Shown here piece by piece: positions 13,171-13,224 of a stretch of 13,224 bases of DNA. The notes under the pieces were generated by a model, which saw nothing but the letters and a program-made list of their open reading frames with translations, searched no databases and was not told the origin of the DNA. The translations under genes and the position numbers were made by a program. How positions within the stretch are numbered: position 1 is the first letter of the stretch; every line of letters starts with the position of its first letter. The stretch covers positions 1 through 13,224 of the forward strand of contig CALVOD010000026.1 in the NCBI GenBank assembly GCA_944350065.1. Reading direction: 5' to 3'. This DNA comes from an uncultured Clostridia bacterium. Lineage in GTDB: Bacteria; Bacillota; Clostridia; Christensenellales; DTU072.

Positions 13171-13224
13171 ACGTCTACCTCCTTGTTCCGTCGCTACGGA
13201 CAAAGTCTCTACATATATTCTACC
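13171..13224 (-). promoter_or_regulatory. upstream region of the kinase-like gene, cut by the window edge
   Basis: It holds the AAGGAGG ribosome site (13184-13178). On the minus strand TAGAAT, close to the right edge, could be a -10 box, but the -35 position is outside the window, so the promoter cannot be called. Confidence 0.3.

Noticed and set aside
13171..13203. TTG at 13203 as the start of the kinase-like gene
   Set aside because: The AAGGAGG site lies inside that extension, seven bases before the ATG at 13170, which begins at the usual family N-terminus.

Overview
The window reads as a low-GC-type Gram-positive (Firmicutes, Clostridia-like) chromosome of moderate GC content, most plausibly from an uncultured gut lineage. 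The evidence is indirect: strong AAGGAGG ribosome binding sites, sigma-A promoters with exact 17-bp spacers, a CsoR/CopA copper module, and family members of clostridial flavour (NagA, ClpB, Cytidylate_kin2). No rRNA, tRNA, CRISPR array, transposase or prophage gene is visible, so this looks like core or mildly accessory chromosome rather than a mobile island.

Layout, left to right. (1) 1-134: short inverted repeats and a likely terminator. (2) 135-1547, minus: a multi-pass O-antigen ligase/polymerase-type membrane protein with its own promoter at 1604-1632. (3) 1666-5148, plus: a near-consensus promoter, a GC-rich structured leader, a cytosolic GH2 glycosidase, then nagA 41 bp downstream. 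This is a small glycan-use operon joining hexoside cleavage to deacetylation of GlcNAc-6-phosphate. (4) 8267-5161, minus: a copper-efflux operon. It has a consensus promoter, a CsoR-type palindromic operator just after the -10, a ~200-nt leader, copA (867 aa) and csoR overlapping the copA stop by ATGA. The last 69 codons of copA are a complete CopZ-like domain with its own in-frame ATG and a strong Shine-Dalgarno sequence, so one reading frame may give both the pump and a free copper chaperone. (5) 8268-8652: mostly unexplained AT-rich DNA. (6) 8653-11989, plus: a near-consensus promoter, a 215-aa ribbon-helix-helix protein of unknown role and clpB, 13 bp apart. (7) 12004-12538: a strong hairpin, a YafP-like GNAT acetyltransferase and its terminator. 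(8) 13170-12547, minus: a cytidylate-kinase-like protein.

How the genes work together: the copper module looks like a complete feedback loop. CsoR would silence the promoter at low copper; Cu(I) binding would release it; CopA would export Cu(I) while the CopZ domain, fused or free, delivers it. The RHH-clpB pair suggests a ClpB disaggregase operon whose first gene is a DNA-binding protein, with no CIRCE or CtsR site seen. The most unusual observations are the nested copZ start inside copA and the RHH-ClpB pairing.
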